From contig CP136062.1 in assembly GCA_032622095.1 (NCBI GenBank), positions 34,908,918 through 34,972,917 on the forward strand: a stretch of DNA of 64,000 nucleotides, read 5' to 3'. The stretch's first letter is position 1. Each line of letters opens with the position of its first letter. The DNA comes from Siphonodentalium dalli (Eukaryota; Mollusca; Scaphopoda; Gadilida; Siphonodentaliidae). The position numbers and the translations under genes are program-made. Shown one piece after another: positions 1 through 11,079 of the stretch. Under the pieces are notes generated by a model. That model saw only the letters and a list, made by a program, of their open reading frames with translations, was not told the origin of the DNA and searched no databases.

Positions 1-376
1 CACTAGTCCCAATGATTCCGTTTCTATTGTGACACCCCCTCTACCCGCGCCTTGGCTATAATGCAAAGTTTTTTGGCGCGTAATCTATATGACGTTTGTG
101 TCAACAGCGTCGTGGTCGCTGTTCTTGCTCAGAAACCTTGTATAATGTTTACGTCTTTTCTGAACTGTCAAAAAAGTCCAATGAAAATAAGGGGGTTAGG
201 TCACATGCCTAAAACTCTGATTTCTGATTGGATACCGGTCCTGATGAGAATTTATCTGATGTATTTTGATACGTAGATTCCGAATCCGAGAAAAACACTT
301 TTCGCGCGAAAAATCGTTTTACGAGGTCTTTGAATACATCCGACGATATGTGCTTAACTCCAAGCAGATTTCGAAA
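1..376. other. No gene seen
   Basis: AT-rich sequence with short open frames but no recognisable domain, splice pattern or repeat border. I see nothing supportable here. Confidence 0.5.
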
Positions 377-1075
377 CTGTTAAAATACAAGGCATCGGTA
401 TGAACGAGCAAATGCGACTAAGGTAACGAGAAACAGATAGTCAGAACAACATTGAATTATCAGAAGGGAGAGAGCGCCAGAGAGAGTTAGCGAGTTGAGA
501 TACAGGCATGATGAACGCCGACACTGTTTATTAATATGTATTTATTCAAGACCAAGACCCATTAATCCTTTTATCTTTATTTCATAGCTCTCAATTATGA
601 GACAAACTAATGAATAAACATTGATCGGTGTCCTTTGATGACCCGATTTTCAAATAGTTAATCGAGAATAACCCGGATTGGCCTCCCGGAACTGATTCGA
701 AGACGATGGAAAGCCCAAATTCGTGGCTATAGGGCCTTAATCAATATGTCTTGCACCAATGGTTCACAGATTTCAAACCATTTACTTGATCAAATGACAA
801 TTAATTGGAGATATCCGCCTTGGAATACAAGGCACCGAGATGGACGGACAAATGCGACGGAGGCAGATAATCAGGACTACAGATAGAAATGGAGTCATTG
901 TTTATTGATATGTGTTTATATACGGCCCAGGCACCTGGAGAGAGAGTGGAAGAGAGATGGTGACGGAGAGAGGACATGGAACAACTAGATAACCTCCACA
1001 ATATGTTATATATGATTCAAAAATAAGTGCCTTGACATTGGATTACCAGAATCCCAGATTATCAATAGTTTACTA
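377..1075. repeat. Diverged GA-rich dispersed/tandem repeat, about two copies
   Basis: Two diverged copies begin near 390 and 828. Each has a phrase like GCAAATGCGAC, then a purine tract rich in GAGAGAG, then a TTTATTxATATGTxTTTAT phrase. Related units recur at 8,640-9,250, with shared phrases such as ATCGAGAATAACCCGGATT. The old LINE at 1,461-8,336 lies between the two groups, so the LINE probably inserted into a pre-existing cluster of this repeat. The family is not recognised. Confidence 0.5.
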
Positions 1076-1460
1076 CTTGAGACCACGTAATGCTACTGAT
1101 GAGAAGAATCTAGATATCATATCTTCATTTGCAATCCTAAAATGCATACTATTGTATAGGACGTGTGTCCCAAGATACATCGCATTTTTTATTTCCTTCG
1201 TTTTTATATGATTGACTGTGGAAGCATTATACTGATTGAAAGGATTCTCACGAAGACACATCATTACATTGACTTAGAATCATCTCTGCATTCCGCAATC
1301 ATAATTGGATAGCAATAAGGGAAGATAACTCGAAATAGTTGTTTTCGCCATCTCAATGTACTCAAAAATATGAAAACATACATTTCCAATGTAATACTAA
1401 ATTCTATATCCAATACAATGCGAGCTATGCTAGCAACACTTACATGTAAATCAATCTTGA

Positions 1461-1845
1461 AGCGAGCATCTGGGCCCGGGTCCCTCTTTGTCTGATACAA
1501 AAACTAATAGAGACTTATCATTGATGTGCCTAAATATTCAGAGCATAAAACCCAAACTTGATACATTGTCTGCTGAAATATGAGATTATGACATCGCAAC
1601 GGTCACAGAAACATGGCTTTCCAATGATACGTAGGTTCGGAAATTGATATTCCTGGATTCCACAATCCTGAAATTTAATGGCTCATCGCATGGTGCTGGC
1701 ATCGAAGTATATGTAGCTAATTTTTTTAACTCAAAAAGACTCCGAGATTTGGAAACATTCGGTGTAGAATGCATGTGGCTTGCAATTGTTACTCCAACAT
1801 TGCGCTTTCTGCTTTGAACTTTGTATCGATCGTCGGATTCGCCAC
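1461..1845 (+). pseudogene. LINE ORF2 fragment: APE endonuclease, N-terminal part
   Basis: The frame reads a PGP-containing stretch at 1,473-1,484, then CLNIQSIKPKLD, then VTETWLSND. The last is the Asn and Glu catalytic region of APE-type endonucleases, here with the Glu-Thr-Trp triplet preserved. In-frame stops follow both motifs, so this is a pseudogene. The PGP stretch sits where 2A-like DxExNPGP motifs occur in some non-LTR elements, but the Asn is Gly here, so it is at best a relic. The segment stops at a TTAA site where another element begins. The reading continues at 2,778 (YRSSDSPLK followed by LWVKIYS). Confidence 0.7.
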
Positions 1846-1849
1846 TTAA

Positions 1850-2773
1850 GGACTATGCTAACCCAATTTTCCCCAAATTTGATGGAGTCAGAATAACGGA
1901 CTATGCTCACTTTTATTAGTAATCACAGTAACCAAACCCATTGATGCAAACTTTAATTGATGGTGGATTATGTTGGAAATGCTAAATGTGAAATTAATAG
2001 AGGTTTTTAAAATCTATTTTATCGAACCCAAATTCAACAAACACAAAGTCCATATCTAAAACAATATGGCCATGTGTACTGAACACTGTGAAGAATGATG
2101 AACAATAAAATAATATTCATATTTATCAAGCGTTCTTTGATAAAATTACTAAGAACCAATTGTTTACAAATGACAGAATAACTTGCCGAACACTGCTTGT
2201 TGGGAGGTGACAGTTAAGTGTTAATATATGTGGAGAGTGGTGTGTTGTGAATCTCTTGTGTAATCATCAATCTGGGGATACCATGTAGCCCATAAACTAG
2301 AAACTAGGCCACCAATTAGGAAATAACATTATCATGGGTCAGCACCTGCTGGTCTTAATCCCAGCTGGGTCGCGTGAACATTAAATTTACCCATCAAATT
2401 CAGTTCCCAAATAGCATTACTCAGCAATGAAATCTACCATTTGTAAACAATTGCTTCGAAGCCAAAAATATGAAGAACACTGAAGAAATGTGAGTATATC
2501 TTTATAGTGCATCATTAATCACAGCATTCGGTACTCATACCCACATTTTGTTCTTAGATATGGACTTTGTGTTTGTTGAATTTGATTTCGAAAAAAATAT
2601 ATTTTAAAAACATCTATAAATTTCACATTTTGTATTTCTAACATAATATACATTAATTATTATCTTAAAATGTTGCATCCATGTGTTGTGTTGCTGTGAT
2701 TACTAATACAAATGAACAGAAACCTTTATTTTTGACTCCATCAAATTTGGGGGAAATTGGGTTAGCAAAGTCC
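1850..2773. mobile_element. Foldback element with TTAA target site
   Basis: The ends are inverted copies of each other: GGACTATGCTAACCC at the left, and the complement of GGACTTTGCTAACCC at the right. Each is flanked by TTAA (1,846-1,849 and 2,774-2,777). The inverted arms run inward for a few hundred bases, with matches such as CAATTGTTTACAAATG near 2,158 and its complement near 2,437. There is no transposase. The TTAA target suggests mobilisation by a piggyBac- or Kolobok-type enzyme, which is an inference. Removing the element and one TTAA restores the host LINE endonuclease frame, so its borders are well supported. Confidence 0.8.
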
Positions 2774-2777
2774 TTAA

Positions 2778-3275
2778 ACTATGGGTGAAAATATATTCTT
2801 TGATCGATATGGCAATGGACAACCATTCTTCTCATGTCGTGGTCGTTGGGGATTTTAACTCAAATGTTTTAGAAACTGAAACATCGTCAACAAGATACAT
2901 TCGACAGAAAATTGGGCTGACACAAGTTATCATAGAAAGAACTTTTTTTTTTTGCTGAGCAGATTCGATATAACTGCCCACTATTAGTGAACTTACCTCT
3001 ACACGTAGTGAAATTGAATCGCGTCATCAAGCGAAGAGTTTGGAATTATGATGCAGCAGATTTTACTGCAATGAACAGCCATCTCAAATAATGGAATTAT
3101 AATTTAGAATTATCTGAGGTAGAGTATACACATATAGCGAGTACGTTAAATGAAAAAAAATAACTCACTTAGTCTCAGAATACATACCAAATAAAATAGC
3201 GACCATACAACAAAATGAACCTAGCTAGATGACTTGCCAAATTCGCAGACTAATTAGAGAAAGAAAGCGACTTTA
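2778..3275 (+). pseudogene. LINE ORF2 fragment: endonuclease C-terminal part and linker
   Basis: The frame shows DNHSSHVVVVGDFNSN, the GDFN motif of APE endonucleases. Later come VKLNRVIKRRVWNYDAADF and RRLIRERKRL, typical of the basic linker between endonuclease and reverse transcriptase in CR1-like LINEs. Several stops and frameshifts interrupt it. It ends at the TTAA where the next MITE begins (3,276-3,279), and the linker picks up after it at 3,739. Confidence 0.7.
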
Positions 3276-3279
3276 TTAA

Positions 3280-3734
3280 CCCTTTACCCAACAAACCGGC
3301 CAAAACGGCCAAATAAAGCTTCAACAGCCTAAAATATCTTTGGTCTGTCTCAATAAAACCATACAAATATGGATATCATTGGAACAGGTTCATTGACCAC
3401 ATTGTGATGGTTACAGTTATGCCCTGTGCCAATGCATTCTCGTATATATGAGAGTCGACCATAGGTCGCCTCGCATATATTAGAGAATGCATTGGCCTAA
3501 AAAAATCTTTTTTAACACTTTTTTACCATTATTTCTTACATTCTTTAACAATTTTAGATTTTTTTCTTACATGTTTTAACAATTTTTATAATATTTTTCT
3601 ACATTCTTTGACAATTTTATCAGTTTTATTATGTGTTAAGCCAATGCATTCTCTTATATATGCGAGGCGGCCTATGGTCGACTCGCATATATAAGACAAT
3701 TCATTGGCACAGGGCCGTTCTGTTGGGTAAAGGG
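3280..3734 (-). mobile_element. piggyBac-like hairpin MITE, copy A
   Basis: Flanked by TTAA (3,276-3,279 and 3,735-3,738). The inverted ends begin CCCTTTACCCAACA, a pattern seen in piggyBac-type elements. It is non-autonomous. Inside are two near-perfect palindromes (3,428-3,496 and 3,640-3,708), each with arms of about 33 bp and a 3-base loop, separated by an A/T-rich repeat of a TTTAACAATTTTxxxxxTTCTTACAT type. Copies B (16,417-16,869) and C (22,373-22,764) are in the opposite orientation. The element sits inside the linker of the old LINE and removing it restores the frame. Confidence 0.85.
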
Positions 3735-3738
3735 TTAA

Positions 3739-4544
3739 AGCGATAAGCGCAAGAAAACCGATCATGCCTGGGTCCGATATAATTCCAAGAGAAACGGTGT
3801 CACCTCTTGTTTTAAGAGTGCCAAGCAAATACTATTCGATATAACACAGTCAATACTGGGAAATTGCTTCACAGAATCGTCACTTTTGGTGGAAACCATG
3901 AATCGACCCATGGGCACTGACAGAAGAAACATGGGGATTCGATTACAACCAACAAAAGGTGAGATTCTTAATAAATACTTTTGTTCAAATTCTGCCCTCT
4001 CAAAAGAAGACATGATAGAAACACCGCCCTTTAACCACAGGACTAAATCCAGACTGGATACATTCGTTATCACACGCGAAGAAATATATAAATCACTGAA
4101 GAGTGTTCAATCCGCATAAGCTAGTGGCCCTTACGGATTTAGTCCAAGAATATTGAAACTTTGTTCATCCTCGCTAGTTGGTCCACTAGAATTTGCTTTC
4201 AAGAAATTGTTAGAAAAAATCTTTCGGCCCGCCTGAATTGAAAATGGCAGATGTATGTCCCATATACAAAAAAATACGACCCCACCAACCAAAATAATTA
4301 TCGCCTTGTTTCTCATCTCTGTTGGCTGTCCAAAATTTCGAAAAGTATATAGAATATGTAAGAGACAATATGCTTCTAACAAACCTTCAATCGGGATTCA
4401 TACAGCAATAGAGCACGGTATTTCAGTTAACAGACGTTTACCATTATATAATATTTTCTGCGGATAGTGGCAACGAAATTAGATGCCCGTGCTGTGATAT
4501 TAGCAATGCATTCGATAACGTTTGGCATCGGGGCTTGTTATTTA
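3739..4544 (+). pseudogene. LINE ORF2 fragment: reverse transcriptase N-terminal half
   Basis: Recognisable RT motifs in order: NKYFCSNSALSKEDM and FVITREEIYKSLKSVQSA, then SGPYGFSPRILKLCSS (the SxGxDG-P region, degraded), VCPIYKK, NNYR/LVSHL, LQSGF, and CDISNAFDNVWHRGLL (the D-x-SxAFD motif that supplies the first catalytic aspartate). A premature TAA follows SVQSA, and further shifts occur. The sequence breaks within the RGLLF stretch at 4,544, exactly at a CTAG end of the Helitron-like element, and continues as KLKRMG at about 7,505. Confidence 0.8.
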
Positions 4545-7498
4545 CTAGCAGGGTTACCCGGCGTTTCACAGGTTAAAGTGATGTGAAACCCTCTGTGGAT
4601 ATTTGGTGGGAATAGAGGATACTCTTGCTCTCAACGTGTTACACGTATTCTGATAAATTGTATATCCACATGGCGTCATAAAACATGATTCTTACACATG
4701 GAATAAAAGTAGTGGCTCACCTTGTCAGGTCGGAGCGATTATCATTTTGTTTATCTCGTTTAATCCGTCCCACCAATAAAGAAGTATTTATTTGTTTACA
4801 ACTGCGTATACTTCAGACGTTATAGCATGAAACATGAACATCATAAACACATTAGTTCGAAAAAATAAAAAACGACAATTGTGTTTTACATAGAGATGTA
4901 TCAATCAATCAATCTAGTTTATCATATCTTCAATAAGATACATATGTTTTAAAGATATGTCCAGGTGCTCCTCTGTTCTGGTGGTATATATTGGCTAATC
5001 ATTTTCAGTTGAAAAGAATTGATGTTATGGAAGTATAGCAGCTACATGTGCCCGACACAGCGATATTTTGAGTTGTTTATGTATAAGTATGTTCTAACAA
5101 ATGAAAGAAATCCTCTGTATCGGGCAGATATACCCTTGTCAGATGTCATAATCGGAGGATCCTGCAAAGTCATGTGCTACGGAACTGCGTTTTTCTTTAT
5201 CTCAGAAGTAACGATATTTGACTGCACACTGTGATAAACATTTTTGAACAGGCTTGCTCAACATTTCCATATCTCTTGACAATTGTAACTTTTTTTGTGG
5301 AAACTATAATGGATGGGTTAGACTCAATCGTGTTATAATATATACATGGGCCATTCTAATATACAATCCTCTGACGATTCAAGGTCCCCCAGTTTGAATG
5401 AATATATGTATATGCTAAACAGATTTATATAAATATACTTTTAATTCTTTCTTCTATGTATCTGTGTTGCTAGATCATTATAGGAATTGCCTGATTTCCA
5501 TCCCCATATAAATATGACAGCTGAGAATATATAATTGTTCAAGTGACTTAATTCGGTCACCATTTGTCCAGATTGTGAAATTGGAATGCCATAAACTCAT
5601 TAGAACGACATGGAGATGGCCTGGGAAATGACTATACATAACTTTGTTGGATATCGGCGAATTGAACAATCTTATAAATGCTAGCGAATCTCCTCTCGCC
5701 ATCCATGACCCAAACGATCCCAAATGTGATTTAATTCATCATATAATTAGAGAATAACGTGCATGAATTTGGTGGAATCAGTGCTAAATATATTTGTATC
5801 AACTTGTGTTCAACTCCCCTCATGCATGACTTGAACCGCGGCACTTTTGTCATATTTAAACCATGTCTATTAGACGCATGCGCGCATTATATAATGGAGA
5901 CGATTATATATAAGGTTGGTGGTAATCGGCAACTAAGCAAATTCTTATCATAGTTATAACTCCCCCCCCCCGCATCTCTCACCCAAACGGCACAAATTTC
6001 TCGTCTTTAAATCACACGTTTATATTCCTCGTAGAGAAGAATAACATATCAATTTGGTCGAAATATGTGCTAAAATAGCCCCTCCCCTGACACCAACAAC
6101 GTCACTTTAGAAAATTTTAACCCGCACCATTATCTTACTCGTAAAAAGTGACCCCTGTTAGACCGACTTGGTGCCATCTCGATTGTACCCTTAAAGTTAT
6201 ATATAGAACACAGACAGATATTCGCAAATATTTGATTCATTGTCACATTTGAGAAGAACGTGTATGAGTTTGATGGTAATTGGCACTAAAAATATTTTTA
6301 TAAGTTTTTGGCGACCCTCCCGTATCTATGTCGGACTCAAGCGGCGCCACTTTTGACATCACTAAACCACACACTTAGACTCGTTATAGAGATCAATATA
6401 TATAAAATTTATGAGAATTTGCGAGTATAAAAATCCGTATCACATTTAGGGCCACCATTGCATATCTCTCACCCAAAAGTCACCAATTTGGTGCATTTAA
6501 ACCATTAGATTATTCGTATCACGGAGAAGAATATGTGTCAATCAGGTGGAAATCGGCGCTAAACATATTGTTTATCAATGTGTGTGTCCCTCTCACCCTC
6601 TAGGCACCCCTGACTCGAGTCACCCCACTTTTGACACCTTTAAACCACACAATTAGACTCCTGATATCATGGAGATTATTATTTGTAAGTTTTGTTATAA
6701 TCTGCGACTAAACAAATTTTTATAAAATTTAGTGCCCATCTCATCCCACCCCATCTCTCACCAAAGCAGCACCACGTATGACGTCTTTAAAATCACACGA
6801 TTAGATTCCTCATATCATGGATAAGAATGTTTATCAATTTGATGGAAATTGGCGCTAAAAATATTGTGTATCAATTTTGGTGCCTCTCCTCTCCCTTTCA
6901 GTGCACCCCTAACTCAAATGACGCCACTTTTGACAGCTTTAAGCCACGCCATTAGACACCTCATACCATGGGGATGAATTTGTATAACTTTCGTGGCAAT
7001 CGGCGATTAAACCAATTCTTATCAGATTTAGTACCCACCCACCACCCGCAATCTCCTATCCCAACGACACCAATTTGACGTCTTTAAATCACACAATAAT
7101 ATTACTTGTATAATGCAGAAGATCTCAGAAGAATGTGCATCAATTTGGTGGAATTCGGCGCTAACATTATGTTGATCAATTTTGGTGCCCCTCTCCCCTT
7201 CCGGACATCCCTGACGCGAACGGTGCGACTTTTGACATATTTAAACCACACCATTATATTCCTCATATTATGGGGATGATTATATATAAGTTTGGTGGCA
7301 ATCGGCGACAATTCTTTTTTCTTCCCCTCCCCCTTCTCTGCCCCTGACAACAACGGCGTCACTTTAGAAAATTCTAACCCCCGCCATTTTCTTTCTCGTA
7401 AAAAGTTTCCCCTATTAGACCCCTTTCGTGCCATCTAGGTGGTCCCCTGTCAATTTCTATAGAACACAGACAGACATACAGTCATTCGCAAATATAGA
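4545..7498 (-). mobile_element. Helitron-like non-autonomous element, copy 1
   Basis: Read on the minus strand the element begins TCTATATTTGCGAATG, has a GTCTGTCTG-rich start, and ends in CTAG. It lies between a flanking A and T as rolling-circle Helitrons do, with no target duplication. A short stem (ACC..GGGT type) lies a few bases before the CTAG end, another Helitron hallmark. No RepHel protein is visible. Copy 2 is at 12,089-14,436, and the two share the CTAG-proximal 0.8 kb and the same internal repeats. The insertion lies inside the RT frame of the old LINE, which marks both borders. An internal copy of the 5'-end phrase (AGAACACAGACAGATATTCG) sits at about 6,207-6,226. Confidence 0.75.
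5740..7440. repeat. Internal tandem array of the Helitron-like element
   Basis: Diverged repeats alternate two related phrases about every 140-160 bp. One is a TTTGGTGGAAATCGGCGCTAAA type, the other a TTTAAACCACACxATTAGA type followed by CATATCATGG. C-rich phrases such as CACCCCTGACTCGAA come between them. I estimate ten or so sub-units. The same array occurs in copy 2 (about 13,027-14,360), so it is part of the element and not local satellite DNA. Confidence 0.75.
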
Positions 7499-8336
7499 TA
7501 TAGAAACTGAAAAGAATGGGAATGGGAATCGGCCAAACATACGATTTATTACAAAATTATTTGGACAATCGACATCAGCGAGTAATCGTTTCAAACTCGA
7601 TTTCTTGTTGGAGGTGTGCCTCAGCTGGTGTGCCCCAGGGATCGATACGCGGCCATCTTCTTTTTAATCTACATTAATGCTATTGTAGACAATGTTACGT
7701 GCAACGTAGGTTTTTTTTCTCCGATGACACCTCTTTATTTCTATCCATTTAAGACCCAGTTATTGCCGTAGAGATAATCAATAACGATATCAGTCTGATT
7801 ACCGAATGGTCTCAAAAATGGCTAGTGAAATTTGATCCCAATAAAACATAATCACTTTTATTATCATGGACAAGTAACACAATCGACCACCCTCCCCTTC
7901 AGATGTCGGACAAGGATATTGTAGAAGTCGAAACTCACAAACATGTAGGTCTTACTTTTAACAAAGAAGGTGCGTGTAATGATACCATCACTGATATAGA
8001 AAATCGAACTGCAAGTCGAATGTATATACTGATGAAGCATAAATTCATTCTGGACATGGAAACCCATGAGCGTATTATTATACTTGTCCTAATTATATCC
8101 ATCCAGTGTTTGAGTAATCCTCCTCGATATGGGGTAAATGCTCAGTTGAAGATTCAACCTCTCTGGAAGATATTTAATACGAGGCTGCTAGATTAGTCAC
8201 GGGTGCAACTAGAAGCTGCAGCAAAGAATCATTATTATGGGAAACCGGTTGGGACACACTATCTAACAGGAGAGAAAATACTAAACTAAACAAAAGTTCA
8301 TTGACGATAGCAAACTATTTAACTGACATAATATGG
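7499..8336 (+). pseudogene. LINE ORF2 fragment: reverse transcriptase C-terminal half
   Basis: After KLKRMG comes DLLQNYLDNRHQRVIVSNS, then SAGVPQGS (the template-grip motif), then a shifted IYINAIVDNV. A frame-broken SDDTSLF follows, where the (F/Y)xDD catalytic box is expected. Next are LITEWSQKWLVKFDPNK, VETHKHVGLTFNKEG, and a degraded tail LVTGATRSCSKESLLWETGW. These are the expected palm, thumb and C-terminal motifs of CR1/L2-type reverse transcriptases. Stops and indels make it non-functional. No 3' tail repeat is seen, so the end is approximate. Confidence 0.75.
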
Positions 8337-8639
8337 TTATGAACTGTAAGATGTGAACAAAAATCATAAACAAAATTGTGCTATCGTATACGCATGCATG
8401 CTTAAGATGTGATTGTTTGGGTGGTTGGACATGCAGCAATTGGCCACGGGGTATGTTGCGGTCCTTGTGAAACATGCAATTTATCATTGAGACGCAATCA
8501 AACCATGATGCAATATATATGTCAAAGAAATGGCTACATATATGCCTTTGGCTTACTGACAAATCTTTTTCTCTAATATTGAATTGTTAATGTTCTTATA
8601 TTATATACAATATGTGCTATTCTTGAGAATAAAGTATTG
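8337..8639. other. No gene seen
   Basis: AT-rich spacer between the LINE remnant and a GA-rich repeat cluster. No domain or repeat border recognised. Confidence 0.4.
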
Positions 8640-9250
8640 TATACACTGATCGATAATAGACCGAATTTGCTTCCCGGAACTGAACCAATGCGATTTGTAC
8701 GTAAATATGCTCTCTGAACGATCAGGGCATGATGAAGGAATGAGCGATGGAGAGACAGGGGGTGACAGATAGACAGATGGGGGCGTGGGGGGCTGGGAGG
8801 CCGAGAGACCGAGTCCCGAGTCACATATTATCAATCGAGAATAACCCGGATTCAATTCCCGGATTTGAACCAAGTCGACGAATCATCTGTATTCTGAACG
8901 ATCAGTGACTAAAGGAATAACGAGAGAGAGAGAGAGTTGGAGAAAGCTAGAGGGGTGGTGGACAATGAGCGACGAGCACACCCCCGATATGCAATGTTTC
9001 AACAATAAGTATCTTGACATTATATGACCCGAATCCAAGATTATAAATCGAGTATACCGGGAGTCGCTTCCTTGATTTGAATCAGTTCGATTCGTATGTA
9101 CACCTGCACTGTGGACGACCAGGGACAAATGCCAGAACGAGAGAGAGAGAGAGAGAGAGACGAAGAGATAGAGAGGGGAGAGAGGTGATGATGTACAGAC
9201 ACGATACACGGGCTTATTACACCGTGTGCATATGGTGTACTCGGTAAGAA
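8640..9250. repeat. GA-rich repeat cluster, about three diverged units
   Basis: Three units of roughly 190-220 bp start near 8,650, 8,830 and 9,045. Each begins with an ATCGAGAATAACCCGGATT-like phrase, then CCCGGAxxTGAACCAA, then GAACGATCAGxG, then a purine tract. The last tract holds a perfect GA microsatellite at about 9,139-9,160. The same family is found at 377-1,075. The phrase GATTCAATTCCCGG resembles a tRNA B-box, but no matching A-box or clover leaf was found. Confidence 0.6.
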
Positions 9251-9519
9251 TGTTCTGACGACGTCAGTGGAGACAGGATGTTCCGTTTATAGAAACGTGA
9301 TTAAAAATGTACTAGCAATTTCCGTACCGGTTAGACTTTTGCATGATGTATGTATTCGCCGATGGATAGTTGTGGATGTCTCATTGTTGCAGTAACTAAC
9401 TTTTATGATATCGTTAATGGCTTTTGACATTTTGGTGTAAACAATGGCTGGACAACTCCTGAAGAGTCTATTGCGGCAATACAATTCATAATATAATGTT
9501 CAGGTAACTTGACTTTGGA

Positions 9520-10370
9520 CTAGGGTCCGCGCTGCCCATTGCCAATTTAGCAAATTGCTATACAAAAAATGAAATGGCTCCAAAAAAATCCCGATTGACT
9601 ACAAAAAGTGGCACCTAGCTTTTTGGCATTTGGCATTGGTACCCATCGGGCATATATAAAGCTTGCAGTCAATCGGTCGGAAATAAAACACACATCGATA
9701 TCCGGTCGCGACATAGCTAATTGGGTCCTAATTGAAAGCGTATAATAGATTCGAGGCTTATGTCAGATCGACTTATTTTATCGCGGGGGTGAAAGGGTTT
9801 CTAATTTCTACTCAATAATAACATTAAGTACGGCTATTGACTCCAATTTGACAAACATTAGCCAAACAAAAGGCTTCCTGAAGTCTACATCGTTATGAAG
9901 CTGTGTATTGATAGTACATGTAGGTGTTAGATAAATTATCATAAATATGTCCATCGTAACTCAGCTTTCACAAACTGTGACATACAGCAAACATGAATCG
10001 TAAGCGCAAGTTAGATTTCAGCAACAATGAATCAGACACGCAACATCCTTCTAAAATGAAGAAAGTTACTGATTTCTTCAGACATTCAGACATTACCGAT
10101 AGTCCAAATACAGTGGTTGATTTAACATCGACGTGTGCTACACCACCTAAACCGAGCAACAAACTAGTGCTCAATGTCACGAGAACGCCACAAAAAGTTG
10201 CAAGTTCGCCAAAACGAAAATTCAGAAATGAGTGGAAAATATCTCGCGTGGCTATCACATCCGGTCTCCACAGTTGATTGCAAGAGGGCATTCTCGTATC
10301 AGAACCTGATTAAGACGAGATTAAGAAATATACTCTCAGTGCCTCGCTTAATTTTCTAATGTCCATAGTT
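9520..10370 (+). mobile_element. hAT-like transposon, internally deleted remnant
   Basis: The block interrupts one copy of a local duplication, which defines its approximate ends. It starts with TAGGGTCCGCGC, similar to the TAGGG/CAGGG starts of hAT elements. It contains both ends of a transposase reading frame with the middle missing. A matching inverted end is not visible at the right side, so that end may be truncated. No clear 8-bp target duplication was found. It is classed as hAT from the encoded C-terminal motif, not from its ends. Confidence 0.5.
9993..10359 (+). pseudogene. hAT transposase remnant (ZNF862/KIAA1586-like), N and C ends only
   Basis: The N-terminal piece (from ATG 9,993) is basic and ends in SSPKRKFRNEWKIS, a motif seen at the start of zinc-finger hAT-related proteins. 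It then shifts frame into HPVSTVDCKRAFSYQNLIKT with RLRNILSVPRLIF and a stop. That is the C-terminal dimerisation motif of hAT transposases of this group (STVDCERAFS..NLIKTK). The catalytic core between them, normally several hundred residues, is absent. It therefore cannot be an active transposase. The ATG context and the short basic leader could in principle still be translated, but nothing shows that. Confidence 0.6.
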
Positions 10371-11079
10371 TTGACAGCGAGGTTACTTCGGACAGTAAGC
10401 ATCGGTAATGGTACACACGTTTAACGTTTCTTATGAAAATGATTGTATAAATGCACTTGTGTTTTACTTGTCAGTCAAACCTGACCTTCATTTTAAATGT
10501 TGTTTAACATTACAGGAACGGTATGTAACGCAGATGAAAGTGTTTTTGTTTTTGTTAATGAATGTGAAAACATGACGCCCTCATAATTGCATTAATTGGA
10601 TGACATATTGAAATCAAATTATGACCGATCAACATTCATGTTCAATTATGTAGTCTGAATGAGATGGTTGGACAACACTTGAAGAGTTTATTGTGGGAAC
10701 ACAATGCTTAATATAATGTTATGGTAACTTTGCTATACCGTCAATGACTTTAGTGAGCGAGGTTTCTTCGGACAGTATGAAGCTCTAAGGGTTGAAACAT
10801 CTAACACTTTCTCATGACACAAGCTTTTATAGGTCCATTTGTGTATTACTTGTCAGTCAAACCTGACCATCACTTTAAATGTTGTTTGAGTTCGAATACG
10901 TTCTATATATTAACAGGAACGGTCTGTAACGAAGTTGAAAGTTGTTATTGTGATATTAATGTACGTCAAAACTTGACGCCCTGATAATTGCATTAATTTA
11001 ATGACATATTCAAATCAAATAATGACCGATAAACATGCATGTTCAATTATGTGTTCTAAAATGAGACAAACCAAATAAA

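Larger units (their letters stand above)
1461..8336 (+). mobile_element. Old CR1/L2-type LINE remnant, interrupted by three DNA elements
   Basis: Degraded pieces of one non-LTR retrotransposon lie in order on the plus strand: endonuclease start (1,461-1,845), endonuclease end and linker (2,778-3,275), reverse transcriptase fingers and palm (3,739-4,544), and RT motif GVPQGS through the C-terminal domain (7,499-8,336). The gaps are exactly filled by a TTAA foldback element, a TTAA MITE and a Helitron-like element. Ignoring the insertions, the LINE is about 2.5 kb of coding sequence with many stops. Its extreme 5' and 3' ends are not defined. The order and spacing of conserved motifs match the CR1/L2 group in general. 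I cannot assign a family. Confidence 0.8.
9441..11079. repeat. Diverged direct duplication of a ~0.4-kb segment
   Basis: The segment 9,441-9,508 plus 10,376-10,660 is repeated at 10,664-10,732 plus 10,743-11,060. Shared phrases include TGGACAAC.CxTGAAGAGT, GCGAGGTT.CTTCGGACAG, ACTTGTCAGTCAAACCTGAC and AATTGCATTAATT. The first copy is split by the hAT-like remnant at 9,520-10,370. The second copy lacks it and acts as a paralogous empty site. Confidence 0.65.

Noticed and set aside
8850-8875. tRNA-like B-box GATTCAATTCCCGG
   Set aside because: No A-box, acceptor stem or anticodon arm could be found around it.
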